A DNA stretch of 16,806 nucleotides, taken from the NCBI GenBank assembly GCA_900552245.1, contig URYY01000031.1, positions 1 through 16,806 of the forward strand. Reading direction: 5' to 3'. The translations under genes were made by a program, and so were the position numbers. This DNA is from an uncultured Opitutales bacterium (GTDB lineage: Bacteria > Verrucomicrobiota > Verrucomicrobiia > Opitutales > Intestinicryptomonadaceae). The stretch's first letter is position 1. Every line of letters starts with the position of its first letter. The notes beneath the pieces were generated by a model, which worked only from the letters and a program-made list of their open reading frames with translations, did not search any database and was not told the origin of the DNA. Shown in pieces: positions 7,716 to 14,464 of the stretch.

Positions 7716-7800
7716 GCGTGCGTGCTCTGGCGAGCCATTGCAGAATTTTTATTGAATTTTTTACCGCTTTTTAATATTTTGCTCGGGCTTTTTTACGACT

Positions 7801-8448
7801 ATGATTAAATTGCAATACATAATTATATTTTTAGTTTCCGCACTGTGCATTTCCTGCACCCAAAACATAAATAAAATCAGCCTTTCAAAGGGCAACGACT
7901 TGGGAGCTTGGAATCTTTTTGTGGATCCAAAATCAAATGTAAGCCCGAGCGATGTTTTCTCAATAAAAGATGGAATTATAAAAATTTCCGGAAATCCCTT
8001 CGGGTATATGTACACAAAGAGCAAGTTTTCCAATTTTAGACTGAGTTTGGAGTGGAAGTACCCAAAGGAGGCCTCGAATAGCGGAATATTTCTATTTGTG
8101 CAGGGCCCAAATCTCTGGCCCAATGCGGTAGAGTGCCAGCTGCAGTCGGGCAACGCCGGAGACTTCGTCTTGCTGGGAGGTTCAAATATAAGCGAATACA
8201 AGCTTAAGGAGGGCGAAAAGCGCCCCGAATTTCCGGTAGTAAAAAAGTATAAAGCGTCAAACGAAAAACCATTGGGGCAGTGGAACAAGGCCGAGATTGT
8301 TTGCAAAGACGGCAGCATAAAGGTCTTTATAAACGGCGAACTTCAAAACGAGGCCAGCGATTCCATGCATAAGATTGGTTCCATAGCGCTGCAGAGCGAG
8401 GGCGGCGAGATTTGGTTTAGAAACGTTGAGGTTCAGTCTCTCGAATAA
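7801..8448 (+). CDS. DUF1080 (3-keto-disaccharide hydrolase family) secreted protein, probable lipoprotein
   Basis: A 215-residue single-domain protein of the DUF1080/3-keto-disaccharide hydrolase family, a concanavalin-like fold common in Verrucomicrobiota and Planctomycetota. Matching segments are LGAWNLFV at the start, FSNFRLSLEWKYPKEASNSGIFLFV, the NAVECQLQSGNAGDFVLLGG core, LGQWNKAEIVCKDGSIKVFINGEL and GSIALQSEGGEIWFRNVEVQ at the end. Residues 1-19 form a hydrophobic signal peptide ending in CISC. Cys19 could be lipidated, but Cys rather than Leu at -3 makes the lipobox atypical. No Shine-Dalgarno site is seen. It has its own terminator, so it is probably a single-gene unit. The family is linked to carbohydrate turnover; the substrate here is unknown. 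Confidence 0.88.
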   Translation: MIKLQYIIIFLVSALCISCTQNINKISLSKGNDLGAWNLFVDPKSNVSPSDVFSIKDGIIKISGNPFGYMYTKSKFSNFRLSLEWKYPKEASNSGIFLFVQGPNLWPNAVECQLQSGNAGDFVLLGGSNISEYKLKEGEKRPEFPVVKKYKASNEKPLGQWNKAEIVCKDGSIKVFINGELQNEASDSMHKIGSIALQSEGGEIWFRNVEVQSLE

Positions 8449-8478
8449 ACCCCAGGGGATAGAGAAGTTTAAGATGTT

Positions 8479-8510
8479 AAGGGGCGCTCTAGTTGCGCCC
8501 CTTTATATTT
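8479..8510 (+). terminator. Intrinsic terminator after the DUF1080 gene
   Basis: A perfect 9-bp GC-rich stem (8479-8487 with 8495-8503) closes a 7-nt loop and is followed by an interrupted T-rich stretch. It lies 30 nt after the stop codon. The reverse strand has no T run, so it mainly serves the plus-strand gene. Confidence 0.75.
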
Positions 8511-8610
8511 GCGCCGCTTGCCAAGTGTCTAAGTGCGATTGAGTGTCTTTTAAATTTTTGCGCTAATATCGTTTAGGCTTTATTAGATGCGCCGTCTTGC
8601 GCAAGGCACT

Positions 8611-9417
8611 CTAAAAGCTTAAGTTTGTAACCGATAGCTTTCGCATAACTCTCCATACGATATAGTAGCTCACAAATACAAAAAATATCTCGCTTATATT
8701 CGGAAAGCCTAAAATCGCCTGTAGTGTCTGCAATATTATTGCAGGGCTTGCCGCCAAGACCGCAAATTTGAGCGCGCCGGTAAGCCGCAGTGAGGGCAGA
8801 TAGGTAAGTGAAAGCAAAAAAGTTGGTATTGCTATTGAAACAACCAAAATTCCGTTTGCAATAAGGCAAATAACCAGATAAAACGGAGCCACTGCAAGTG
8901 GCAATATGCTTTTTACGTAGTTTGCAAATTCCTCAGCTTTCTGCTTATTTATTAGAAGGGGGGCGCCTTCCGGACTGTCTGGATACATAACTTTGTTGTA
9001 TTCCCTGACAAACTCATCGTAAAAAAAGTAAGTTTCGCTTCCATTTAAGTAGAAACTTATTCTATCTTTTTCAAACGCAAAAAATAGTCCTTTCGTCTGG
9101 TTCGGCTCAAGGAAATCTTCAGTAAAGCCTATCAAATTTTCTCCGGATTTAGATTTTGCAAAGTATGGGCTTTTTTCCGACATGGAAAATTTTGCACCTT
9201 CTATTTTTGCATTCGGAAATTGCGAGCATATAAATTCCTTATTTGAGTCTATATCGCCCTTCAACTTGGGAGTTTCCACCATCGCCAGTAGCAGACCCGA
9301 AAGTACCGATAGAAATATAAAGTAAAGTGTGAATTTCCAGCGCCAAGTTTTTAATGCTTCTGCGTAGGCTTTGGAATCGCCGAATGATTTTAAAAGCATT
9401 TTAAGCATTTTAAGCAT
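8611..9417 (-). CDS. DUF1189-like integral membrane protein
   Basis: A 268-residue membrane protein of unknown function. A cytoplasmic N-terminus leads into a first transmembrane segment near residues 28-47. A predicted extracytoplasmic domain of about 120 residues follows, rich in Phe, Tyr and charged residues. The C-terminal half then has about four hydrophobic helices between residues 170 and 255. This one-plus-four layout and the SFGDSKAYAEALKTWRWKF N-terminus resemble DUF1189 proteins, but I am only moderately sure. The start at 9417 overlaps the end of the upstream pseudouridine synthase gene by 8 nt and has an AAAGG six bases before it. Two further in-frame ATGs follow at 9408 and 9399 within a 9-nt repeat. 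It is the last gene of the minus-strand operon. Confidence 0.7.
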   Translation of the reverse strand: MLKMLKMLLKSFGDSKAYAEALKTWRWKFTLYFIFLSVLSGLLLAMVETPKLKGDIDSNKEFICSQFPNAKIEGAKFSMSEKSPYFAKSKSGENLIGFTEDFLEPNQTKGLFFAFEKDRISFYLNGSETYFFYDEFVREYNKVMYPDSPEGAPLLINKQKAEEFANYVKSILPLAVAPFYLVICLIANGILVVSIAIPTFLLSLTYLPSLRLTGALKFAVLAASPAIILQTLQAILGFPNISEIFFVFVSYYIVWRVMRKLSVTNLSF

Positions 9418-9421
9418 TTTG
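9395..9421 (-). repeat. Three tandem 9-nt units carrying start and stop codons at a gene junction
   Basis: On the minus strand the unit ATGCTTAAA occurs three times in register, with single-base variation at the ends. In one frame it supplies three successive ATG codons of the DUF1189-like gene (9417, 9408, 9399). In the other it supplies two TAA stop codons for the pseudouridine synthase gene. Confidence 0.85.
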
Positions 9422-10222
9422 AGCCTTTCTGGACTTTAAAATAAAAATTCCGTTGTAGTCTAATATTGCGCCGAAAGAGTCGGGCAATTTTGATTTTGCC
9501 TCAAAGGTAATGTGCCGAGAGCCAAGGTCGAACTCAATTTTTGTTGCAGCGCAATGCAAAAACATTCGCGGGATAGACGTAACGCGCCTGATTTCCCTAT
9601 TTACGGCAAAGTTTCCGTATGTCTGGTCGCCCACTATGGGCATATTGTGCTTTGCGCACTGTATGCGCAGCTGGTGTGTGCGCCCCGTTAGGGGTTGGAG
9701 CTTTATTAGGGAAAGTCCAAGCTTGTTTGCATCTGAGCGCACAAATTCAAATTTTGCAACTGCCTTGATTGGTCCGTGTTTTGCGATTTGCCCACGCACA
9801 AAGTTGCCAAGTTTCTTTACGTCCAAAAAATCGCACCACTCACCAACTTTTGCGGGGTTTTTCCCCTTGCAAATTGCAAAGTACGTCTTTTGAGCTTTCT
9901 TTTCCTTAAAACTTTGCTTTGCAGCCAGCGCAACTTCCTCGCTAAATGCTGCAAGTATGACTCCTGAAGTCGGGGAATCTAGCCTGTTTATGAGATATAG
10001 TCTGGCGCGCTCGTTTTCGCTCAGCTGCCACGAGTAATATTCTTCCTTAAAATTGTAGCGCGCTCTTACAAATGGGTGGTTTTCCGCATTCGGAATATTC
10101 GGATTAGGGTGCGACATAAGCCCGCTTCCCTTGTCGAAGGCAATCAGGCCGCAGTCGTCAAAATTCAACACGGCGGCCTTTTTTGCAAGCGGAATAGTTT
10201 CTATGAGTTTATTTAAATCCAT
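9410..10222 (-). CDS. RluA-family RNA pseudouridine synthase
   Basis: Isomerises uridine to pseudouridine in rRNA or tRNA. The 270 residues comprise the RluA-type catalytic domain without an S4 RNA-binding domain. Motifs are GLIAFDKGSGLMSHPN (motif I region, 25-40), NRLDSPTSGVILAA with the catalytic Asp82 (79-92), LQPLTGRTHQLRIQ (175-188), the IVGDQTYG segment (196-203) and RMFLHCA (219-225). The residue before RLD is Asn, where many RluA proteins have His; the catalytic Asp is present. The start at 10222 lies 10 nt after the stop of the upstream TonB-like gene, with no Shine-Dalgarno site. It overlaps the next gene by 8 nt. Which uridine is modified cannot be told from sequence alone. Confidence 0.92.
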   Translation of the reverse strand: MDLNKLIETIPLAKKAAVLNFDDCGLIAFDKGSGLMSHPNPNIPNAENHPFVRARYNFKEEYYSWQLSENERARLYLINRLDSPTSGVILAAFSEEVALAAKQSFKEKKAQKTYFAICKGKNPAKVGEWCDFLDVKKLGNFVRGQIAKHGPIKAVAKFEFVRSDANKLGLSLIKLQPLTGRTHQLRIQCAKHNMPIVGDQTYGNFAVNREIRRVTSIPRMFLHCAATKIEFDLGSRHITFEAKSKLPDSFGAILDYNGIFILKSRKAQNA

Positions 10223-10232
10223 AGCTTAAAAA

Positions 10233-11342
10233 TTAATAGTAGTAGAACATAATGCTTACATTCTGGTCTTGCGAGCCGAAAGTTACGAGCATTTCCTCCG
10301 TCCATTCGCCGTATGGGGCGGTTGTGGTTATTGCCATTTCGCAGAGGTTTGTTCCGACTTGCGTAGACGTGCTAAAAAGTGTCTTTATCCGAGTAATTTC
10401 CCCCTTGGGGTTGAGCTTAAATTCGACTTGAACCTTGCTGCCAATCGCGCTTGCGAGGTCGTATTTTGAACCTAGCAAATACCACTGGCGCGATATGGCT
10501 TCTATCATTCGCTGTTGGTAGGCGCCAAATTCGCTAAAGCGGGAATTTACGGCCAAGGTTCCCACGGCGTTTGCGTCGGTATTGCTATTGCGTATAGGAC
10601 CTGCCGGAGTTCTCATGGAAATTCTAGGTCTAGCTCTGGGCGAGGGCAGATTTTGCGGGACAAGCTCTTCCAAGCTTGGCGTTTCTTGCTCTTTATTTTC
10701 GCCTTCTTGAATCTCAGGCTTTTGATTTTCCGAGACGATTACTTCGTCCTCACCATTTCCTACAACCGAAATGGGCGACGCGCTTTGCTTGGAGTCTTGC
10801 GCGGCTTTATTTGTCGGAATCGGCACTTGCAGTGCTGGAGCCGAGGCTAAGCCACTTGAATTTTGCGGATTTGCATTTTCAAGCGGGCGCTCCAGTATTT
10901 CAAAGACTTCTTGCGGATTTGAGGCAATAGGCTGCTCAGAGGCGTCTGCCGAGACAATTTTTTGAGATTCATGTTCGCCGTCAGTCCTTGGCTTGTCGGC
11001 TTCGGAATTCGTGTCGGGATTCTCTTGGGCCGCCCGCTGGTCTTGGAAGGACTCCAAGTTTGTGTCCTTTTCTGGCTTTTGATTGTTTGCCTCCGGGTTT
11101 GCCTCTATGTATTCGGGCAGAAGCTTTTCTATTTCAGGCGCAACTAGGTCTAATTCAAGCTCGTCAACCTCATCGTCCAATTCAAGATTTCGGGGCTCAA
11201 AATTTTTTGGCAGGGTTTCAATAAGTAAAACGTGTATGATTAATGCGAGGATAAAGGCGGCTGCGACTGTAATTTTGTCGTAGCTTGAAGCGCGTCCTGA
11301 GAGGATTTGCGCTATTAGCCTGCTATTTTTATCCTCCGGCAT
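10233..11342 (-). CDS. TonB/TolA-like inner-membrane-anchored envelope protein
   Basis: A 369-residue protein with the layout of TonB/TolA energy transducers: a short cytoplasmic N-terminus, one transmembrane helix (about 24-43, ending in a His-Val-Leu-Leu context), a long acidic low-complexity periplasmic linker rich in Glu, Asn, Gln, Pro and Ser (about 50-255), and a compact C-terminal domain (about 270-369). The C-terminal domain starts with YQQRMIEAISRQWYLLG, continues with GSKVQVEFKLNPKGEITRI and ends in FYYY, like TonB/TolA C-terminal domains. The linker lacks the strong Pro-Lys repeats of classical TonB. The start at 11342 is 7 nt after the maf stop codon. No ExbB/TolQ, ExbD/TolR, Pal or receptor gene is near, so the partner is unknown. 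Confidence 0.72.
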   Translation of the reverse strand: MPEDKNSRLIAQILSGRASSYDKITVAAAFILALIIHVLLIETLPKNFEPRNLELDDEVDELELDLVAPEIEKLLPEYIEANPEANNQKPEKDTNLESFQDQRAAQENPDTNSEADKPRTDGEHESQKIVSADASEQPIASNPQEVFEILERPLENANPQNSSGLASAPALQVPIPTNKAAQDSKQSASPISVVGNGEDEVIVSENQKPEIQEGENKEQETPSLEELVPQNLPSPRARPRISMRTPAGPIRNSNTDANAVGTLAVNSRFSEFGAYQQRMIEAISRQWYLLGSKYDLASAIGSKVQVEFKLNPKGEITRIKTLFSTSTQVGTNLCEMAITTTAPYGEWTEEMLVTFGSQDQNVSIMFYYY

Positions 11343-11349
11343 TATTAGC

Positions 11350-11949
11350 TTACTTTAAGAAAATTTTAAAATCGCCAAATAGCGCGTTTAAGCGCGTTTT
11401 TAAAAGCGTGCAGGGAAGTCCCATTACGTTGTCGAATTCGCCTTTGATATTTTCAATTATTAGCTCTCCAAATTCTTGAGCTGCATATGCGCCGGCCTTG
11501 TCTAAGACATTTACTTTCTCTAGATATTCGCCAATTTGGGAGTCCGACATAGGTTTAAACGCGACCTTGCTTTCATCAATGCTCAAATCGCAGATACCGG
11601 CATCTTTCTTTAATATGGCTATCGCCGTAAAAACGCTGTGCGTTTTGCCTTGCAGAATTTTTAGCATTCTCTTGGCATCTGCTATGTCCTTGGGTTTTCC
11701 GAAAACTTCGCCGTTTAATACGACGATAGTGTCCGCCCCCAAGACGGGGCAGTTTGGGAATTTTTCGGAGACTTCTTCAGCCTTTAAGCGGGCATTTGCA
11801 AGTGCTAGGTCTCGCGGGTCGGTATCGCACTCAGATTCCTCTTTCGCATTTGATGGAAATACGCAAAAGTTGAAATTTTCGCGCGTTAGCAATTCCCGCC
11901 TTCTTGGAGAAGCCGAGGCCAAAATTATTTTGTTGAGTGAATCGGGCAT
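11350..11949 (-). CDS. Maf-family nucleoside triphosphate pyrophosphatase
   Basis: Hydrolyses non-canonical or surplus nucleoside triphosphates (typically dTTP, UTP or modified pyrimidines) to monophosphates. The 199 residues are normal for Maf/YhdE. Motifs are ILASASPRRREL (9-20), GADTIVVLNGEVFGKP with the catalytic-type Asp73 (71-86), and DKAGAYAAQ followed by IKGEFDNVMGLPCTLL near the C-terminus. The KAGAY-x-x-Q pattern fits the dTTP/UTPase subgroup better than the m7GTP group. It is the first gene of the minus-strand operon. Its start lies 26 bp from the divergent ABC ATPase start, so the promoters must overlap or lie inside coding sequence. No Shine-Dalgarno site is seen. Confidence 0.93.
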   Translation of the reverse strand: MPDSLNKIILASASPRRRELLTRENFNFCVFPSNAKEESECDTDPRDLALANARLKAEEVSEKFPNCPVLGADTIVVLNGEVFGKPKDIADAKRMLKILQGKTHSVFTAIAILKKDAGICDLSIDESKVAFKPMSDSQIGEYLEKVNVLDKAGAYAAQEFGELIIENIKGEFDNVMGLPCTLLKTRLNALFGDFKIFLK

Positions 11950-11975
11950 AGTATGTAAATTGCGCGCCTTTTAAA

Positions 11976-12752
11976 ATGAAAAAAATTTTAGACATTAAAG
12001 ACCTCTGCTTTGTCGCCGACAAGCAGATTATTCTCAAAGATATAAATTGGCGCGTAAACGAGGGCGAGCGCTGGGTGCTATTGGGGGCAAACGGAGCTGG
12101 TAAAACTTCACTGCTATCCACAATATGCGCATACAACACTCCCTCGTCCGGCACTATGACCGTTGCAGATAAGACGTATTCGGAGTACGACTGGCAAAAG
12201 GTTAGGGAGAGAATCGCAATAGTTAGCGCCCACCTAAATCGCCAGATAAATGCAAACGAGCTTGTTTTAGAGACCGTCGTAAGCGGCGAATATGCAATGC
12301 TCAATTTGTGGGGCGATGTCAGCAAGAGCGTTTGCAACAAAGCGGTGGCAAAACTTGAGGAATTTAAAATTGCGCACTTGGCTGCTTCAAAATGGGGGAC
12401 ATTGTCGCAGGGCGAGCGCCAGAAGGTGCTTATAGCGCGCGCTATGATGGTAAACCCCTACGTCATATTTTTAGACGAGCCCTGCAACGGCTTGGATCCG
12501 ATAGCGCGCTCTGAATTTGTCGGTTTTATGAATGAGATTTCGCGCTCTAAAAAAGTTCCCGCAATGGTTTTAGCTACACATCACATAGAGGAGATTCCGC
12601 CATCATTTACCCACGCTTTGGTACTAAAAGACGGAGCGGTGCTTGCAAGCGGAAAGATTGCCGAGATTATAAATTCTAAAACATTAAGCACTGCCTACGG
12701 CGCAAAGGTCAAGGTGTTTAAAAAAGCCGGAAAATTCTTCCTTAAAATTTAA
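11976..12752 (+). CDS. Orphan ABC transporter ATP-binding protein (ModF/YlmA-like)
   Basis: A 258-residue single ABC ATPase domain. Walker A GANGAGKT is at 37-44, the signature LSQGE at 143-147, Walker B VIFLDE at 163-168, the D-loop LDP at 173-175 and the H-loop His near 202. The C-terminal THHIEEIPPSFTHALVLKDG segment is typical of the ModF/YlmA group of stand-alone cassettes. Where the Q-loop Gln is expected the sequence reads IAIVSAHLNRQ, without Gln at the usual place, also in line with that group. No permease, substrate-binding protein or second cassette is nearby, so transport cannot be assumed. It is divergent from maf and convergent with the metallophosphoesterase gene, making it a single-gene unit. 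No Shine-Dalgarno site is visible. Confidence 0.9.
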   Translation: MKKILDIKDLCFVADKQIILKDINWRVNEGERWVLLGANGAGKTSLLSTICAYNTPSSGTMTVADKTYSEYDWQKVRERIAIVSAHLNRQINANELVLETVVSGEYAMLNLWGDVSKSVCNKAVAKLEEFKIAHLAASKWGTLSQGERQKVLIARAMMVNPYVIFLDEPCNGLDPIARSEFVGFMNEISRSKKVPAMVLATHHIEEIPPSFTHALVLKDGAVLASGKIAEIINSKTLSTAYGAKVKVFKKAGKFFLKI

Positions 12753-12780
12753 GTTGCAAGACCTTTGAATGGTATTTGCC

Positions 12781-12819
12781 TAAAAAATAGAAAAACCGCA
12801 AGTCGCTTGACTTGCGGTT
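12781..12819 (-). terminator. Intrinsic terminator between convergent genes
   Basis: A perfect 11-bp stem (12794-12804 with 12809-12819) closes a GCTT loop. On the minus strand it runs into a T-rich tail (complement of 12781-12793), so it ends the adk-metallophosphoesterase transcript. On the plus strand the tail is poor in T, but the stem may also help end the ABC ATPase transcript. Confidence 0.82.
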
Positions 12820-12845
12820 ATTCTGTAGCAATTATATTGATAAGC

Positions 12846-13682
12846 TCAGCTTATTTTTTCGGGCTCAGCCTTATCGGGCTGTTTTTGTGGAAGCGATTCT
12901 CCGAAGGCCGGGTAGATAAATGTTTTTATCGATCTGGCTCTTTTGGCAGCTTCATCGAAGTCTACGAGGCAGCCGCAAATATGGACGTCGTCTTGCGCGA
13001 CGGTAAAGGCACGCGGCCTGCCGTCTATAAAGCGCTGCAAAACTGCATTTTTGTCGCGCCCAAGGCAGCTGTCCCAAGGCCCCGTCATACCTAGATCGCT
13101 TACGTATGCCAGGCCATTGGGGAATATTCGCGCGTCCGCAGTAGGAACGTGCGTGTGCGTCCCAAACATTACGGCAACTCTCCCATCCACTAGGTTTGCC
13201 ATGGAAATTTTTTCCGATGTCGTTTCTGCGTGGAAATCGAGTATGATGGCATCGCATTTGCCGCTTAGTTCATCTAGGCAAGTCAGAGCCGTCCTGAAAG
13301 GGCAGTCCGCCTTAATTTTCATAAGAGTTTGCCCCAAAAGCGAAAATACGCCGAACTTTACGCCGTTTTTTTCGATAAAAACATATCTGTTTCCGGGATT
13401 ATTTGGCGGCAGATTAGAGGGGCGGCACAAGTTACCAATGGAGCTTATTTCGCCCTCAAAGCAGCGCTGATCCCAAATGTGGTCGCCCAGAGTGATTACG
13501 TCCACTCCGGCGCGCGTTATGGATTCAGCCATATTTTTAGTTATGCCATTTCCGCCCGCCGAATTTTCGGCATTTGCAACGACTAGCGAGATATCATACT
13601 GCTGCTTTAGCTTTGCGAGGTAATCCGTTAGAATCTGACGCCCGGGTTTCCCCACAATATCGCCTATGCAAAGAATATTCAT
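12846..13682 (-). CDS. YmdB-type metallophosphoesterase (TIGR00282 family)
   Basis: Dinuclear-metal phosphoesterase of the YmdB family, with 2',3'-cyclic nucleotide phosphodiesterase activity in B. subtilis. I place the start at 13682, not at the longer open frame beginning at 13709, because MNILCIGDIVGKPGR is the family's usual N-terminus and this ATG shares one base with the adk stop (TAATG). This gives 278 residues. Metal-site motifs are GDIVG (Asp8), ANAENSAGGNGIT (Glu39, Asn40), TLGDHIWD (Asp67), DFHAETTSEK and GTHTHVPTAD. The B. subtilis enzyme has Asn at position 67 (GNH); here it is Asp. The C-terminal tail is charged and Pro/Lys/Glu-rich. It is translationally coupled to adk and ends at a strong terminator. 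Confidence 0.92.
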   Translation of the reverse strand: MNILCIGDIVGKPGRQILTDYLAKLKQQYDISLVVANAENSAGGNGITKNMAESITRAGVDVITLGDHIWDQRCFEGEISSIGNLCRPSNLPPNNPGNRYVFIEKNGVKFGVFSLLGQTLMKIKADCPFRTALTCLDELSGKCDAIILDFHAETTSEKISMANLVDGRVAVMFGTHTHVPTADARIFPNGLAYVSDLGMTGPWDSCLGRDKNAVLQRFIDGRPRAFTVAQDDVHICGCLVDFDEAAKRARSIKTFIYPAFGESLPQKQPDKAEPEKIS

Positions 13683-14350
13683 TACTTTACAAAGCCAAGC
13701 TTCTTGCAAAGCCCAAGAATTTCGTCGCGCAAATCGGCAATTTTTGTCTTTCCATCCAATTCCGAAAGCAAGCCGCGTTTCTGGTAAAATTCAACTAGCG
13801 GGAATGTGGATTCGTGGTAAACCTTAAGTCTGTTTCTGACGGTTTCAGGATTGTCGTCCGGGCGAGTTACAAGCTTGCCGCCGCACTTGTCGCAAATTCC
13901 CTCCACCTTTGGCGGGTTGCTAGTCTTGTGATAGGGCGTTTGGCACTTTGAGCATATGAGCCTGCCGGAGAGCCTATTAATAATCTCTTCATCGCTCATA
14001 TCAATGTACATAACAGCGTTAATTTTTCTATCTTGCTGCTCTAAAATTTTATCGAGCATCTCCGCTTGCACTATTGTGCGCGGGAAGCCGTCTAATAGAA
14101 AACCGTTTTGGGCATCGGGCTCTTGCAGGCGCTGCTTAAGCATGTCTGCCGTGACTGAATCCGGAACAAGCTCGCCCTTATCTATGTAGCTTTTGGCAAT
14201 TTTGCCTATTGGCGTCATTTCTTTGAGGTTCTTTCTAAAAAGATCGCCTGTTGCTATCTGAGGTATACCCAGAATCTCGCTAAGTATGGGAGCTCGCGTT
14301 CCCTTTCCGCTACCGGGTGCGCCCAATAAAATAATGCATGGTTTTTCCAT
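13682..14350 (-). CDS. adk: Adenylate kinase with zinc-binding LID
   Basis: Interconverts ATP + AMP and 2 ADP in the cytoplasm. The 222 residues are the normal long-form size. The P-loop GAPGSGKGT is at 10-18, the NMP-binding ATGDLFR at 33-39, LLDGFPRT at 85-92 and RLSGR at 126-130. The LID carries a four-cysteine site (C133, C136, C153, C156) followed by TRPDDNPETVRNRL, marking the zinc-stabilised form seen in Gram-positives and several other phyla rather than the E. coli form. It is first in a two-gene unit with the metallophosphoesterase, joined by a one-base stop/start overlap. No Shine-Dalgarno site is present; a 7-bp inverted repeat lies just upstream. Confidence 0.96.
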   Translation of the reverse strand: MEKPCIILLGAPGSGKGTRAPILSEILGIPQIATGDLFRKNLKEMTPIGKIAKSYIDKGELVPDSVTADMLKQRLQEPDAQNGFLLDGFPRTIVQAEMLDKILEQQDRKINAVMYIDMSDEEIINRLSGRLICSKCQTPYHKTSNPPKVEGICDKCGGKLVTRPDDNPETVRNRLKVYHESTFPLVEFYQKRGLLSELDGKTKIADLRDEILGLCKKLGFVK

Positions 14351-14357
14351 AATTTTG

Positions 14358-14376
14358 ACTAAATACCCGATTTAGT
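14358..14376. repeat. 7-bp inverted repeat upstream of adk
   Basis: ACTAAAT at 14358-14364 and ATTTAGT at 14370-14376 are perfect reverse complements around a 5-bp centre. The dyad lies 7 bp from the adk start, in the 114-bp divergent region shared with the polymerase gene. It could be an operator or a leader hairpin; AT-rich chance dyads are common, so this is tentative. Confidence 0.35.
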
Positions 14377-14429
14377 TTGAAAATCTAGCAAAAATGGGCA
14401 AGCTTAAATTTCTAGAACTTTCCCGGAGC

Positions 14430-14457
14430 TTTTACGGCGACAATAATACCTTATATT
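14430..14457 (+). promoter_or_regulatory. Possible promoter of the family B polymerase gene
   Basis: TATATT at 14452-14457 matches five of six -10 consensus bases. The -35 candidate near 14430-14436 is weak and the spacer is short (15-16 nt). Transcription would begin about at the ATG at 14465, implying a leaderless message. This is a tentative reading. Confidence 0.3.
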
Positions 14458-14464
14458 TGAGCAA

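Noticed and set aside
8449..8458. Short CCCCAGGGG dyad after the DUF1080 stop codon
   Set aside because: Four-base arms with a one-base centre cannot form a stable hairpin and match no known site.
13683..13709. Extended N-terminus of the YmdB-type protein (start at 13709)
   Set aside because: The extra nine residues come from the end of adk read in another frame. The family's conserved N-terminus starts at the ATG at 13682, which overlaps the adk stop.
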